Assembly: GCA_035968095.1 (NCBI GenBank)
Contig: JAWQFW010000137.1
Span: forward strand, 1-14,258
DNA from: IIICB1 sp035968095
GTDB lineage: Bacteria > Cyanobacteriota > Cyanobacteriia > Cyanobacteriales > SIO1D9
Reading direction: 5' to 3'
Length of the DNA stretch: 14,258 nucleotides
The position numbers were made by a program, and so were the translations under genes. Below are positions 1 through 8,060 of this stretch, piece after piece; the first letter of the stretch is position 1; each line of letters opens with the position of its first letter. The notes under the pieces are model-generated. The model did not search any database. It worked only from the letters and a program-made list of their open reading frames with translations, and was not told the origin of the DNA.

Positions 1-257
1 GAATATGTAAATATAGTAGATTCTCTCAGCAAAAGACAACTAGGGAGAAAAAATCACTCTTAGGGGGAAGGAAAAAAAGCACTCATTGGTTTAGAATAGA
101 CGCAAATTTACGCTCAAGGAAAATCCGGAGTAAAGATCTAGAAGTGCTGACAAAGATATTCAGATTAATCGACTTGAGTTTCCTGACTTAGATAAAATTG
201 GTTTACGGTTAGTTTACCGGATCAGAGATGATTAGTAGTTGAAAATCAAATTTGCTG

Positions 258-3200
258 ATGTTGAAATTTACTCTGACTCGACGACGGTATTATTGGTTAG
301 CTATTGTTTTGATTTTGACTGGAATGCTATTTCAGCTAAAACCTCCTGGGGAAGAATTACACTTGATCCCTTGGTTGTTTGGTGCAAGTATTTTGTTGGC
401 GATCGCGTTACAGAGAAAGAAAGTCAATGGAGTCATGCAACCACAAAACCACGATTGGGATCGCACAATTGTGAAAAATCTTCCTCAGCTAACCTGGATT
501 GTGAACACAGATCAAACTGGAAAATACTTTAATCAACGTTGGTTTGATTATACAGGGTTAACAGCAGAGCAAAGTCAGGGCGATCAATGGCAACAAGTGA
601 TTCATCCCGAAGATCGTCGAGATTGGCAAAGTGAAACTAACAGCGAGTTTTGTTGTCGGCTCAAACAAATTGATGGAGAATATTGCTGGCATTTATTGCA
701 AGTAGTTAACTTAGAAGCCGAGGCAAAATTGAAGTTGATCGCGGCAACCAAGATTAACGGACAAAATCTGCCAAATTTAGCCGCAAAAGAAGCTAACTCC
801 AGAGAGACATGCTCAAATAATTGTGTTTTGCTACATCAGGTAAATTTTCCGACAATTGCCGCAGCAGAAGCGGTAAATTATTTAGCAGAGCCAGTTGTAG
901 CCCAATTAGCTCAAGAGCAATTTTTTTTAGCAGAATTGTTGCAAAGCGCCCCAATTGCAATTGCGTTTCTCGATTCCGAGGGACGCTTTGTCAAAGTTAA
1001 TGAATATTTCGCTAACTTAAATAAAACTAGCCCAGAAGCTTATCTCGGCAAAACAGTTGGGGAGATTTTGCCTAGTAACATAGCGACAATTTTCGAGCGA
1101 CGTTGCCGTCAAATTTTGGCGACGGGAGAAGCGATTTTAAATGTAGAAGAAACTAATTTAGGAGCAGTAAGCGCTAGAGAAGAACGGTATTGGTTGAGTA
1201 ATTATTTTCCTGTACGTTGCCCCGTTGAAGAAGTTATCGGGATCGGAATCGCGATTACTGAAATTACGGAATACAAACAAGTGGCACGACAATTACACGA
1301 ACAAGAAGAAAAATTCCGTACCTTAGCCGAAAACTCTCCGAATATCATTGCGCGCTGCGATCGCCAATATCGCTATCTTTATGTTAATTCGGCGATCGCC
1401 CCAGCGACAGGAAAATCTCCCGAAGAATTGATCGGCAAAACCAATGGGGAAATGGGTTTTCCTGAAGAGTTAGTAACCGATTGGGAACAGCGACTTGAAC
1501 AGGTTTTCGACACCGCCAAACCTGACTTCTGGGAATTTGAGTTTAACTCACCAGAAGGATTGCGTTACTACCAAACTCAAATCGTACCTGAATGGGGAGA
1601 AAACCGCGAAGTAACCTCAGTAATGAGTATCTGTCGAGATGTCACTGAATCTAAAGAATTTGAGCTTGCACTGATCCAAAGCGAACTGCGTTTTCGGTGT
1701 ATCTTTGAATCGAACTTACTGGCGATCGCCTTTTGGAATACCGAAGGTGCGATCGTCGAAGCCAACGATGCTTTCTTACAACTGATCGATTACGATCGCC
1801 GCGACTTAGAAACCGGAAAAATAAGCTGGCGAGAATTAACTCCCCCAGAATATCACCACCTCGACGAAAAGGCGATCGTCGAAATGCAAGCAAAAAAAGT
1901 TTGCACACCTTTTGAAAAAGAATACCTTCGCCGCGACGGAACTCGCGTCCCCATTCTGATTGGTGCAGCTTTATTAAAAGAATCTCAAAGCGAAGGAGTT
2001 TGCTTTATTCTCGATCTCAGCGAAACTCAGCGTCAAAAAGCCGCACTCAAAAAAAGCGAAGCCCAGTTTCGCACCTCAGTAGAAAGCATTCTCGACTGCT
2101 TTGGGATCTACTCAGCCATTCGTTCCCCAGAAGGCGAAATCATTGACTTTCGTGTCGAATACGTGAACGCCGCCGCTTGTCAAAATAACCACCTCAGCTT
2201 TGAAGCACAAGTTGGTCGCCGCTTGCGCGAAATTTTGCCCGACGATCGCGAAACTAGCTTATTTAACGAATATTGCCAAGTCGTCGAAACTGGAGAACCC
2301 TTAGTTAAAGAATCTCTCACTTACTTCGATCAATACGGACTTCGTTATCTCAAAAAAGCCTTTGACATCCGCATTGTACCCTTTGGCGATGGTTTCGTTG
2401 CCACCTGGCGCGACATCACCGATCGCAAAGAAACCGAACTAGCACTCAAACAGTTTCAAACCCGCTTTAATCGGTTAGCCGAAAACTTGCCTGGAGTAAT
2501 TTATCGCTACTATCAGCACAGCAGCGATCGCCCGACCGGGCGCTGGCGCTACCGCGTCAATCGCCACCAAAAAGATCAATTCACCTATATTAGTTCTGGA
2601 TGTCGCGACTTATTTGAACTCGAACCTCAAGCGATCGCCGCTAACGCCAATTTACTTTGGTCATTAATCCATCCCGACGATCTCAGCGCCTTTGAAGCCT
2701 CATTTGCTGCGGCTGCCGATACCGGACATCCTTGGCGACACGAATGGCGCATTGTCACCTCCTCCGGTAAAACCAAATGGATTATCGCCCTCGCTAAAGC
2801 CACAAAACAAGCTGACGGCAACTTCATCTGGGATGGTTTACTACTCGATGTTACCGCTCGTAAACTTTCCGAACAAGCTTTGAGTCGAAGCGAAGCCAAA
2901 TTTCGGCGCTTATTTGAGTCCAACATTATCGGCGTAATCTTTCCCGATCTCCAAGGCAAAATTTACGATGCTAATGACGCTTTCCTCGCAATGGTTGGCT
3001 ACACCAAAACTGATTTAGAAGCCGGAAAATTGCATTGGCAAAAAATGACTCCACCCGAATACGCCGAATTAGACCGCCAAAAAGTTACCGAAATCGCTAC
3101 CACCGGAGTTTGTACACCTTTTGAGAAAGAATATTTTCGCCGCGACGGAACTCGGATCGCAGTTTTATTAGCAGGTGCTTTGTTAGAAAGCTCTAAGGAA

Positions 3201-4421
3201 AAAACTGTTTGTTTTGTTATTGATTTAACCGAGCGCAAACAAGCCGAAGCCGAACGCGAGATTCTCCTCGCAAGAGAAAAAGTTGCTCGTGAAGAAGCCG
3301 AAGCCGCGAACCGAGTTAAAGATGAATTTTTAGCGGTACTTTCCCACGAATTGAGAACGCCGATGAATTCAATTCTTGGTTGGTCAAAACTCTTACAAAG
3401 AAAACAATTTAACGAAGCTACAACCGCTAAAGCCCTAGAAACAATTGCTCGTAACGCCCAAATTCAAAATCGCTTAATTGAAGACTTGCTCGAAGTTTCC
3501 CGAATTTTGCGCGGTAAACTGACGCTGAATGCTGCTCAGGTATCTTTGAAACTAATTATTGAAGCAGCAATTGAAACTGTGCGTTTAGCCGCCGAAGCTA
3601 AATCAATTCAAATTCTTACCGACTTAGAAACCGGGGTTGGACAAATTAAAGGAGATCCGAACCGACTCCAACAAGTAATTTGGAATCTCCTTTCTAATGC
3701 GGTGAAATTTACACCCGAAGGCGGTAAAATTGAAGTCCGACTTCATCAGCAGCAACGCCAAGCTAGAATTGAAGTTCAAGATACAGGTGAAGGGATCGCT
3801 CCTGAATTTCTGCCTTTTCTGTTTGAATACTTCCGTCAAGAAAATAGTAGCACCACGCGCTCGTTTGGTGGATTGGGGTTAGGATTGGCGATCGTTCGTT
3901 ATTTAACAGAATTACACGGCGGAAAAGTTACTGTTTATAGTGCTGGGAAAAATCAAGGAGCTAAGTTTACTGTGCTTTTACCTTTAGGTGAAATTAAGCA
4001 AGAACAACTCCAATTACAATCAAACAAAGCTAAATTTGCGTCTTTGGCTGGAGTTAGAATTTTGTTAGTTGAAGACGAAGCTGACAACCGCGACTTAGTT
4101 ACTTTTATCCTCGAACAATCGGGAGCAATTATTGAAGCTGTAGGTAGTGCAAAAGTAGCATTAGCTACTCTTACTTCTTCGGAGTTCGATCTCTTAATTA
4201 GTGATATTGCCATGCCGGAAATGGACGGTTGTCAATTAATTAAGGAAATTCGCACAGGGGAATTAGCAAGGGAAATTCCGGCGATTGCTCTTACTGGTTA
4301 CGCTTCCGAAACTGAACGCAAAAAAATTCTTGGTGCAGGTTTCCAAGTACATTTGAGCAAACCCGTACCACCAAGAAAATTAATTGCGGAAATTATCAAG
4401 CTTTTAAGGCAGGATCGCTAA
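258..4421 (+). CDS. Membrane-anchored multi-PAS hybrid histidine kinase with C-terminal receiver
   Basis: Probable signal-sensing kinase that autophosphorylates on His and passes phosphate to its own receiver. An Arg-rich start is followed by two hydrophobic segments (about residues 12-27 and 36-52). About seven PAS-like modules follow, starting near residues 72, 225, 350, 475, 602, 733 and 878, several opening with the typical S-E-x-x-F-R pattern. HisKA has SHELRTP with H1030. The ATPase domain shows an N box (N1147), DTGEGI at about 1175 and GGLGLGLAI at about 1204. The receiver has acidic E1272/D1273, phospho-acceptor D1316 in SDIAMPEMDG and K1368 in LSKPV. All catalytic residues are present, so it should be active. 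ATG 258 is preferred over TTG 252; neither has a clear Shine-Dalgarno. The ligand of the PAS array is not readable. A coiled-coil gene follows 45 bases downstream and may be cotranscribed. The kinase class is certain, the signal unknown. Confidence 0.95.
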   Translation: MLKFTLTRRRYYWLAIVLILTGMLFQLKPPGEELHLIPWLFGASILLAIALQRKKVNGVMQPQNHDWDRTIVKNLPQLTWIVNTDQTGKYFNQRWFDYTGLTAEQSQGDQWQQVIHPEDRRDWQSETNSEFCCRLKQIDGEYCWHLLQVVNLEAEAKLKLIAATKINGQNLPNLAAKEANSRETCSNNCVLLHQVNFPTIAAAEAVNYLAEPVVAQLAQEQFFLAELLQSAPIAIAFLDSEGRFVKVNEYFANLNKTSPEAYLGKTVGEILPSNIATIFERRCRQILATGEAILNVEETNLGAVSAREERYWLSNYFPVRCPVEEVIGIGIAITEITEYKQVARQLHEQEEKFRTLAENSPNIIARCDRQYRYLYVNSAIAPATGKSPEELIGKTNGEMGFPEELVTDWEQRLEQVFDTAKPDFWEFEFNSPEGLRYYQTQIVPEWGENREVTSVMSICRDVTESKEFELALIQSELRFRCIFESNLLAIAFWNTEGAIVEANDAFLQLIDYDRRDLETGKISWRELTPPEYHHLDEKAIVEMQAKKVCTPFEKEYLRRDGTRVPILIGAALLKESQSEGVCFILDLSETQRQKAALKKSEAQFRTSVESILDCFGIYSAIRSPEGEIIDFRVEYVNAAACQNNHLSFEAQVGRRLREILPDDRETSLFNEYCQVVETGEPLVKESLTYFDQYGLRYLKKAFDIRIVPFGDGFVATWRDITDRKETELALKQFQTRFNRLAENLPGVIYRYYQHSSDRPTGRWRYRVNRHQKDQFTYISSGCRDLFELEPQAIAANANLLWSLIHPDDLSAFEASFAAAADTGHPWRHEWRIVTSSGKTKWIIALAKATKQADGNFIWDGLLLDVTARKLSEQALSRSEAKFRRLFESNIIGVIFPDLQGKIYDANDAFLAMVGYTKTDLEAGKLHWQKMTPPEYAELDRQKVTEIATTGVCTPFEKEYFRRDGTRIAVLLAGALLESSKEKTVCFVIDLTERKQAEAEREILLAREKVAREEAEAANRVKDEFLAVLSHELRTPMNSILGWSKLLQRKQFNEATTAKALETIARNAQIQNRLIEDLLEVSRILRGKLTLNAAQVSLKLIIEAAIETVRLAAEAKSIQILTDLETGVGQIKGDPNRLQQVIWNLLSNAVKFTPEGGKIEVRLHQQQRQARIEVQDTGEGIAPEFLPFLFEYFRQENSSTTRSFGGLGLGLAIVRYLTELHGGKVTVYSAGKNQGAKFTVLLPLGEIKQEQLQLQSNKAKFASLAGVRILLVEDEADNRDLVTFILEQSGAIIEAVGSAKVALATLTSSEFDLLISDIAMPEMDGCQLIKEIRTGELAREIPAIALTGYASETERKKILGAGFQVHLSKPVPPRKLIAEIIKLLRQDR
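1690..3235 (+). repeat. Two closely related PAS modules (4 and 7) within the kinase gene
   Basis: The PAS module encoded at about 1690-2030 and the one at about 2898-3235 are near copies. Both share FESN, EANDAF or DANDAF, TPPEY, VCTPFEKEY and RRDGTR in the same order and spacing. The DNA is also alike around 1900-1945 and 3109-3153. Modules 5 and 6, which lie between, are clearly different. This suggests internal duplication of one PAS domain, with module 7 now next to the kinase core. Confidence 0.85.
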
Positions 4422-4466
4422 GAAACGATAAAATAATTAAGCGATACTCTATTAGTGTATTCAGCT

Positions 4467-4913
4467 ATGGAAAATATTGAGATCCTTGACGCGATCGTTG
4501 CTGAACTAGGTTCTTTATTTGTTGAAGACGAAAATATTAAAAGCGAAATTGCGGCTTTGCGAGCCGAAATTGAAAAAATTAAGCAGCAAGCAGCTATCGA
4601 TCGAGCCAGTTTGGATGATTTGAAAAATAACGCTGAACAATTAAGATCTACTTTAGCAAAACTGCGTGCGAGTAAGTCACAATCTCGCGCTGATGCTGCT
4701 CAAAATCGAGCTAGTTTAGCACAAGAAGAAGCTGATTTTGCTCAACAAAATGCTGATCGATATCATGCAGTGACTTCCGATGAAGCTTATTTAGCGCAAA
4801 AGCAAGCTGATGAAGTACAAAGACGAGCTAATGAAGCTCAAGAGCAAGCAGATATTGCTCAAACTAAAGCCGATTTTACTAAACATCAAGCTCTGAATAA
4901 CCAAGAAAATTAA
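4467..4913 (+). CDS. Heptad-repeat coiled-coil protein, function unknown
   Basis: This 148-residue, Ala/Gln/Glu-rich, soluble protein has no signal peptide or membrane segment. Residues 20-70 look like a canonical coiled coil. Residues 78-98 hold three seven-residue units and residues 110-137 four more, of the form A-Q-x-x-A-[DNS]-x (for example AQEEADF, AQQNADR, AQKQADE, AQEQADI, AQTKADF), broken by an 11-residue insert. Such strict heptads predict a long rigid helix that self-associates. No Cys or catalytic motif is seen. The start is taken as ATG 4467; GTG 4455 in frame would add four residues. It lies 45 bases after the hybrid kinase on the same strand and ends 19 bases from a convergent gene, so it is plausibly the last gene of the kinase transcript. 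I do not recognise a named family. A structural or kinase-partner role is inference only. Confidence 0.8.
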   Translation: MENIEILDAIVAELGSLFVEDENIKSEIAALRAEIEKIKQQAAIDRASLDDLKNNAEQLRSTLAKLRASKSQSRADAAQNRASLAQEEADFAQQNADRYHAVTSDEAYLAQKQADEVQRRANEAQEQADIAQTKADFTKHQALNNQEN

Positions 4914-4932
4914 GTAGCGCTAATTGTGATTT

Positions 4933-6225
4933 TCAAGACTTTTTGTAGTAGGAAAAAACTCGGTATGCGTTCAAGTCTGCTACTGAAGTTTCTGGATTGC
5001 TAGAATTAACTTTAATTAACTCGTATTTGACATTATCGCTATAAATTGCTAGGGCAATATTTAAGACTTCTAAAAAATTAATTATCCATTGACACTCAAC
5101 TGCTGAAAAGCGTTTGTAATAGTTAATTAAATTCGCAATTCTTAATTCTAAATGAGTTTGAGCAGCCGGACAAACGAGAATGATTTTGATTAAAAGTCTG
5201 ACTAATAAAATTGGATCTCCTTGGGAAAGAAGTAAGATAAATAACTGTGAAGGTCTTTTACTATTTTCTATGAGTAAATAATCGATGGTTTTTTTACAGG
5301 TTTGTAAAAGTAAGGGTTTCTGTAAATTTTCTGGATCTCTTTTTGCCTCTAGGAGAGCAAATTTTTCAACAATAATTGGTTGGATTTGCTGGATTAATTC
5401 TGGTTTTTGAATTGCGGAAATTAAGTAGCTGAGAAAAGTTTCTTTGAAATTAGCGAAGGTTTGTTGTTGAATTTGTTGGCGAAAGATCCGGGCTAAGTTT
5501 TCATGGCTAAATTGACCTTTTCTGATTAAAATTAGTTTGATAATTTGTAAAAATTCGTCTTCTAAAAGAGTGGGATTTGGCGGCAGATGTTCCTGGTTTC
5601 GATTACCCGGAGATTGGCAACGAGCAGTATACATAGCTAAGTTAAATTTATACTGCTCTTTGAGTTGTTTGGCTTTAAATTGGGCGGCTTCTCTTTGTTC
5701 GAGAGGATTCCTGATGTCTAGAAATTGCCGAATTAATAAATAGGATCTGTAGCGTTGTGTCCAATGTTCTTCAGCTTGGGTTCCAAATAGTTTTATGTCT
5801 TCGTATTCGCGGCTTGTGGTGAATCTTTTTAGCCAGGTTCGGAGTTGATAAATGGCGGGGAAAGATGTTTTTTTGTGTTGGAATTTGTTGGTTGTTGATA
5901 AGGTGGTAATTAGTTCTTGAATGGCTTTTTCGCGCTGATTTGGTTCGATGTTGTTGATGATGAGAAAAAAGGAACGTTTCAGAGTGAGGCGAAAGGCGGT
6001 TTCTTGGTTAGTAAGGAGGATTTGATGTAAAGCTTGAATGGCTTTTTTGTTGGTTTGAGGGTTAGGATCGATAAATAAGGATTTAAATGCGGCGATCGCT
6101 GTTTCAGGAGAGCAGTAGATGAGAGAGTCGTAAATAAAGTGATAGATGGTTTCTTGAGCAGTTTTAATGGTGCTTTGTTTGTTTTTGGTCGGGACAGGTT
6201 GAGAAAAAGTTGCTAGAGTGAACAT
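4933..6225 (-). CDS. Conserved-looking all-helical (armadillo/HEAT-like?) protein, function unknown
   Basis: The predicted protein has 430 residues. The start is well supported: AGGAG lies six bases before the ATG at 6225. It has no signal peptide or clear membrane segment. The sequence is a succession of amphipathic, Leu/Ile-rich helices with basic linkers, including ETAIAAFKSLF near residue 38 and REKAIQELI near residue 97. Such helix-turn-helix runs resemble armadillo/HEAT-type folds, which usually bind proteins. No enzyme motif was found. Cyanobacteria carry many lineage-specific helical proteins of this size, and I cannot name this one. It converges on the coiled-coil gene with about 19 bases between stops. 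A short uncertain frame lies upstream on the same strand. Coding status is firm, fold is inference, function unknown. Confidence 0.85.
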   Translation of the reverse strand: MFTLATFSQPVPTKNKQSTIKTAQETIYHFIYDSLIYCSPETAIAAFKSLFIDPNPQTNKKAIQALHQILLTNQETAFRLTLKRSFFLIINNIEPNQREKAIQELITTLSTTNKFQHKKTSFPAIYQLRTWLKRFTTSREYEDIKLFGTQAEEHWTQRYRSYLLIRQFLDIRNPLEQREAAQFKAKQLKEQYKFNLAMYTARCQSPGNRNQEHLPPNPTLLEDEFLQIIKLILIRKGQFSHENLARIFRQQIQQQTFANFKETFLSYLISAIQKPELIQQIQPIIVEKFALLEAKRDPENLQKPLLLQTCKKTIDYLLIENSKRPSQLFILLLSQGDPILLVRLLIKIILVCPAAQTHLELRIANLINYYKRFSAVECQWIINFLEVLNIALAIYSDNVKYELIKVNSSNPETSVADLNAYRVFSYYKKS

Positions 6226-6298
6226 GAGGATCTCCTGTAGATGCAGTAAAGTAGCGAATTTGACAAAAAAATATGGAATTATTTGGTTCAGTTAGCTA

Positions 6299-6332
6299 GT
6301 TTAGTGTGAGGAAGTCAAGAAGACCACTAAAC
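6299..6332 (-). other. Inverted repeat with 8-bp arms between two minus-strand frames
   Basis: GTTTAGTG at 6299-6306 pairs perfectly with CACTAAAC at 6325-6332 across an 18-base loop. It lies just after the stop of the doubtful 97-codon frame and upstream of the 430-residue protein gene. No T-run follows on the minus strand, so it is not a classical intrinsic terminator. It could be a weak terminator or an operator. Confidence 0.4.
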
Positions 6333-6336
6333 AGAT

Positions 6337-6630
6337 TCACTGATTAGATTTAGGGTAAGCGATTAATTCCGTGAGGACATCGATCCCTAGAGAGGTTAAT
6401 TCTGGTAAAACTAATCGATTGCGTGCGGAAAACTTAGGTAGAGAGGGTTGGTAATTCTGACTAAGGGTGGCAGCGAATCCGAGATTTTTGCCAAAAATAG
6501 CTGATTTTGAATCTGCTACAAATTGTGAGTGAGAATTTCCAGAATTATGTCGAGTTAATTTGGTGCGGCGATCGCCTAAAAAATGAAAGAAGCCGCGATC
6601 GCTCCCCTGACTCATTTTTTTAAAGCACAT
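6337..6630 (-). CDS. Short unrecognised frame, possibly a gene remnant
   Basis: This 97-codon frame starts at ATG 6630 with no convincing ribosome binding site. The C-terminal half, from about residue 50, reads like genuine protein (LGFAATLSQNY, NRLVLPELTSLGIDVLTELI). The N-terminal third is rich in charged and Ser/His residues and is encoded partly by two HIP1 octamers (about 6567 and 6596), which looks less natural. It could be a small cyanobacterial protein or the surviving tail of a larger gene whose 5' part is lost. I do not recognise the family. It is divergent from the GNAT gene at 6680 and upstream of the 430-residue protein gene on the same strand. Confidence 0.35.
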   Translation of the reverse strand: MCFKKMSQGSDRGFFHFLGDRRTKLTRHNSGNSHSQFVADSKSAIFGKNLGFAATLSQNYQPSLPKFSARNRLVLPELTSLGIDVLTELIAYPKSNQ

Positions 6631-6679
6631 TTAAGCCATAAAAGCAAGAGCTATCAGGTTAATTTTATTAAAGTTAAAA

Positions 6680-7186
6680 ATGAAAATTCGCCCTGAAAAT
6701 GAATCCGACTATGCAGCCGTTGCTGAGGTACATCAACAAGCTTTTCAACAAGAGAATGAAGCGAAATTGGTCGAAAGCATTCGTTGCAGCGATCGCTATA
6801 TTCCCGAACTTTCTTTAGTTACAGAAATTGAAGATAAAATTGTGGCTCATGTTTTGTTTAGTTATATCGATCTAGTCGGTGCAGAGACTTTACAAATTCT
6901 GGGTTTAGCCCCAGTAGCAGTGTTACCGCAATGGCAAAAACAAGGTATCGGTAGTAACTTAATTCAAGTAGGTTTAGAAATCGCCGCGCAAAGAAAAGAA
7001 AAAATGGCGATCGTCTTGGGACATTCTCAATTTTACTCTCGCTTTGGTTTTGAACCAACAGTTCATTATCAAATTGAGTCTCCTTTTCCCGTTCCCGACG
7101 ATGTTTTTTTAGTTAAATTACTCACCAGTTATCGCCAAAACTATCGAGGTAAAGTTGTTTATCCACCTGCTTTTGAAGTTGTTTAA
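6680..7186 (+). CDS. GNAT-family N-acetyltransferase (YhbS-like)
   Basis: The 168-residue protein fits the compact GNAT fold, which moves an acetyl group from acetyl-CoA to an amine. The acetyl-CoA binding motif A is visible at residues 76-95, with the pyrophosphate loop QKQGIGS (R/Q-x-x-G-x-G/A form). The C-terminal YSRFGFEP at about 119-126 is typical of the YhbS/COG3153 branch. The start FxIRPENESDYAAV-like pattern (here MKIRPENESD) is normal for complete GNATs, so ATG 6680 is accepted, though no strong Shine-Dalgarno is seen. The substrate cannot be deduced. It stands alone on its strand and ends 27 bases from the convergent cytM stop, with short AT-rich palindromes (GTTTAAAC, GTTAATTAAC) between them. 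Confidence 0.92.
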   Translation: MKIRPENESDYAAVAEVHQQAFQQENEAKLVESIRCSDRYIPELSLVTEIEDKIVAHVLFSYIDLVGAETLQILGLAPVAVLPQWQKQGIGSNLIQVGLEIAAQRKEKMAIVLGHSQFYSRFGFEPTVHYQIESPFPVPDDVFLVKLLTSYRQNYRGKVVYPPAFEVV

Positions 7187-7213
7187 ACTTAATTTGTTAA
7201 TTAACTTTTCTGC

Positions 7214-7603
7214 TTAAAGTTGTTTTAAATAACTTAACAAATCTGCCATTTCTTGGGGACTGGGTTGAAATTTGGGCATTGGTGGTGTGTCACCGCTAGT
7301 CACTTGTTCGATCAAATTTAGTGGCGATCGCCGTTTGGAAACGTTATGTAAACTCGGTCCAACGTTACCATCGGCGGTAAATCCATGACATCCAGCGCAG
7401 TTAATTTCAAAGATTGCTTGTCCTTTGGCTGGATTTCCTACCTGGGAGAAAACCTCTTGTATGTAGGGATCGGAAGCTCGTAATCTTTGCATAACGAGAA
7501 TGCTAGCCAGGATCGCCAGCACAACTGCCATGACGATTAAAGTTATTCGTTGGGTGATAATTTTGGGATTGGCGAACTGGTTATCCACGTTTTTTTCCAG
7601 CAT
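7214..7603 (-). CDS. cytM: Cytochrome cM, membrane-anchored class I c-type cytochrome
   Basis: The 129-residue protein has an N-terminal hydrophobic anchor at about residues 19-38, no clear cleavage site, and a small cytochrome c domain. Haem binds covalently at C69-A-G-C72-H73, with H73 one axial ligand. M109 in TPPMPKF is the likely second ligand. The flanking pattern DPYIQEV, GQAIFEINCAGCHG, GPSLHNVSKRR, QVTSGDTPPMPKF and DLLSYLK matches what I know of cyanobacterial CytM. CytM acts at thylakoid or cytoplasmic membranes; its exact electron partners remain debated, with a role in limiting photosynthesis under stress or heterotrophy proposed for Synechocystis. It is divergent from petG, sharing a 250-base upstream region, and converges on the GNAT gene. 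ATG 7603 is preceded only by a weak AGAAG-type site. Confidence 0.93.
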   Translation of the reverse strand: MLEKNVDNQFANPKIITQRITLIVMAVVLAILASILVMQRLRASDPYIQEVFSQVGNPAKGQAIFEINCAGCHGFTADGNVGPSLHNVSKRRSPLNLIEQVTSGDTPPMPKFQPSPQEMADLLSYLKQL

Positions 7604-7853
7604 TCTTCTGTAATGGTTGCTTTTTAGTTACGTCGTCTGGTGGTAGATGAACCACTTACCTCAATCTTGTCATTTTCGGCGTAACATAAACTACATTTTT
7701 TTCTACATTTATTTTTATTTATACACATAGCTTAAAATTTCTCGACTGACTAAGCAAGCTCAAGGGGGTCAAAATTCCGAGGTGGTGGAACTGAAACGCC
7801 CTCATCGAGTAGGATTATCAAAAGATATCAAAATATAACAAAGGAGACAAAAG
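7604..7853. promoter_or_regulatory. Shared upstream region of divergent cytM and petG
   Basis: The 250 AT-rich bases separate two electron-transport genes transcribed outward, so promoters for both should lie here. A direct repeat of CTACATTT occurs at 7691-7698 and 7703-7710 (12-base spacing), nearer the cytM side. No consensus -35/-10 pair could be assigned with confidence. The last 12 bases carry the petG ribosome binding site. Confidence 0.45.
7842..7846 (+). promoter_or_regulatory. Ribosome binding site of petG
   Basis: AGGAG lies seven bases before the GTG at 7854. It fixes this non-ATG codon as the petG start; no in-frame ATG exists upstream that would give a normal PetG length. Confidence 0.85.
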
Positions 7854-7967
7854 GTGATCGAACCATTGCTGTTGGGACTTGTCTTGGGTTTAATTCCCGT
7901 GACTCTGGCTGGACTTTTCTTCGCGGCTTATATGCAGTACAAACGTGGTGACAACCTCAAGGTTTGA
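7854..7967 (+). CDS. petG: Cytochrome b6f complex subunit V (PetG)
   Basis: This 37-codon gene starts with GTG. Its product reads as an acidic start (MIEPLLLG), one transmembrane helix at about residues 5-27, and a positively charged tail AAYMQYKRGDN. This is the standard PetG layout and length (37-38 residues). PetG is a small single-span subunit at the rim of the cytochrome b6f complex, needed for its assembly and stability. An odd point is Pro15 within the helix where I expect a branched aliphatic residue in many PetG. The gene is divergent from cytM and followed by hairpins that separate it from convergent rsmD. Confidence 0.95.
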   Translation: MIEPLLLGLVLGLIPVTLAGLFFAAYMQYKRGDNLKV

Positions 7968-7986
7968 AGCTAGGACAGTTTTTTCC

Positions 7987-8010
7987 CTCTGTCTAGGGAG
8001 ATAGATAGAG
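7987..8010 (+). other. Stem-loop downstream of petG
   Basis: CTCTGTCTA (7987-7995) pairs with TAGATAGAG (8002-8010), nine pairs including one G-T, around the loop GGGAGA. It starts 20 bases after the petG stop. No T-run follows, so it may protect the 3' end of the mRNA rather than terminate transcription. Confidence 0.5.
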
Positions 8011-8023
8011 AAGGTTAGTTAAC

Positions 8024-8060
8024 AATCCCTAGTCCTCTGGAAAAGGGGGCTGGGGGGATT
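8024..8060. terminator. Putative bidirectional terminator / G-rich intergenic repeat between petG and rsmD
   Basis: AATCCC (8024-8029) pairs with GGGATT (8055-8060), with further G-T and G-C pairs inside and a TTTTAT stretch on the plus side. It sits between convergent petG and rsmD, three bases from the rsmD stop. The C/G-tract pattern (CCCCCCAGCCCCCTTTT on the minus strand) resembles dispersed intergenic repeats common in cyanobacteria. Both roles are inference. Confidence 0.5.

Noticed and set aside
134..235. Short frame ending INRLEFPDLDKIGLRLVYRIRDD before the kinase
   Set aside because: It looks faintly like a protein C-terminus, but an in-frame stop lies at 131 and nothing recognisable precedes it; too short to call a remnant. 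The rest of 1-257 shows no gene.
239..532. 97-codon plus-strand frame at the start of the kinase gene
   Set aside because: It overlaps the kinase 5' end in another frame, has no ribosome site and shows no protein-like pattern.
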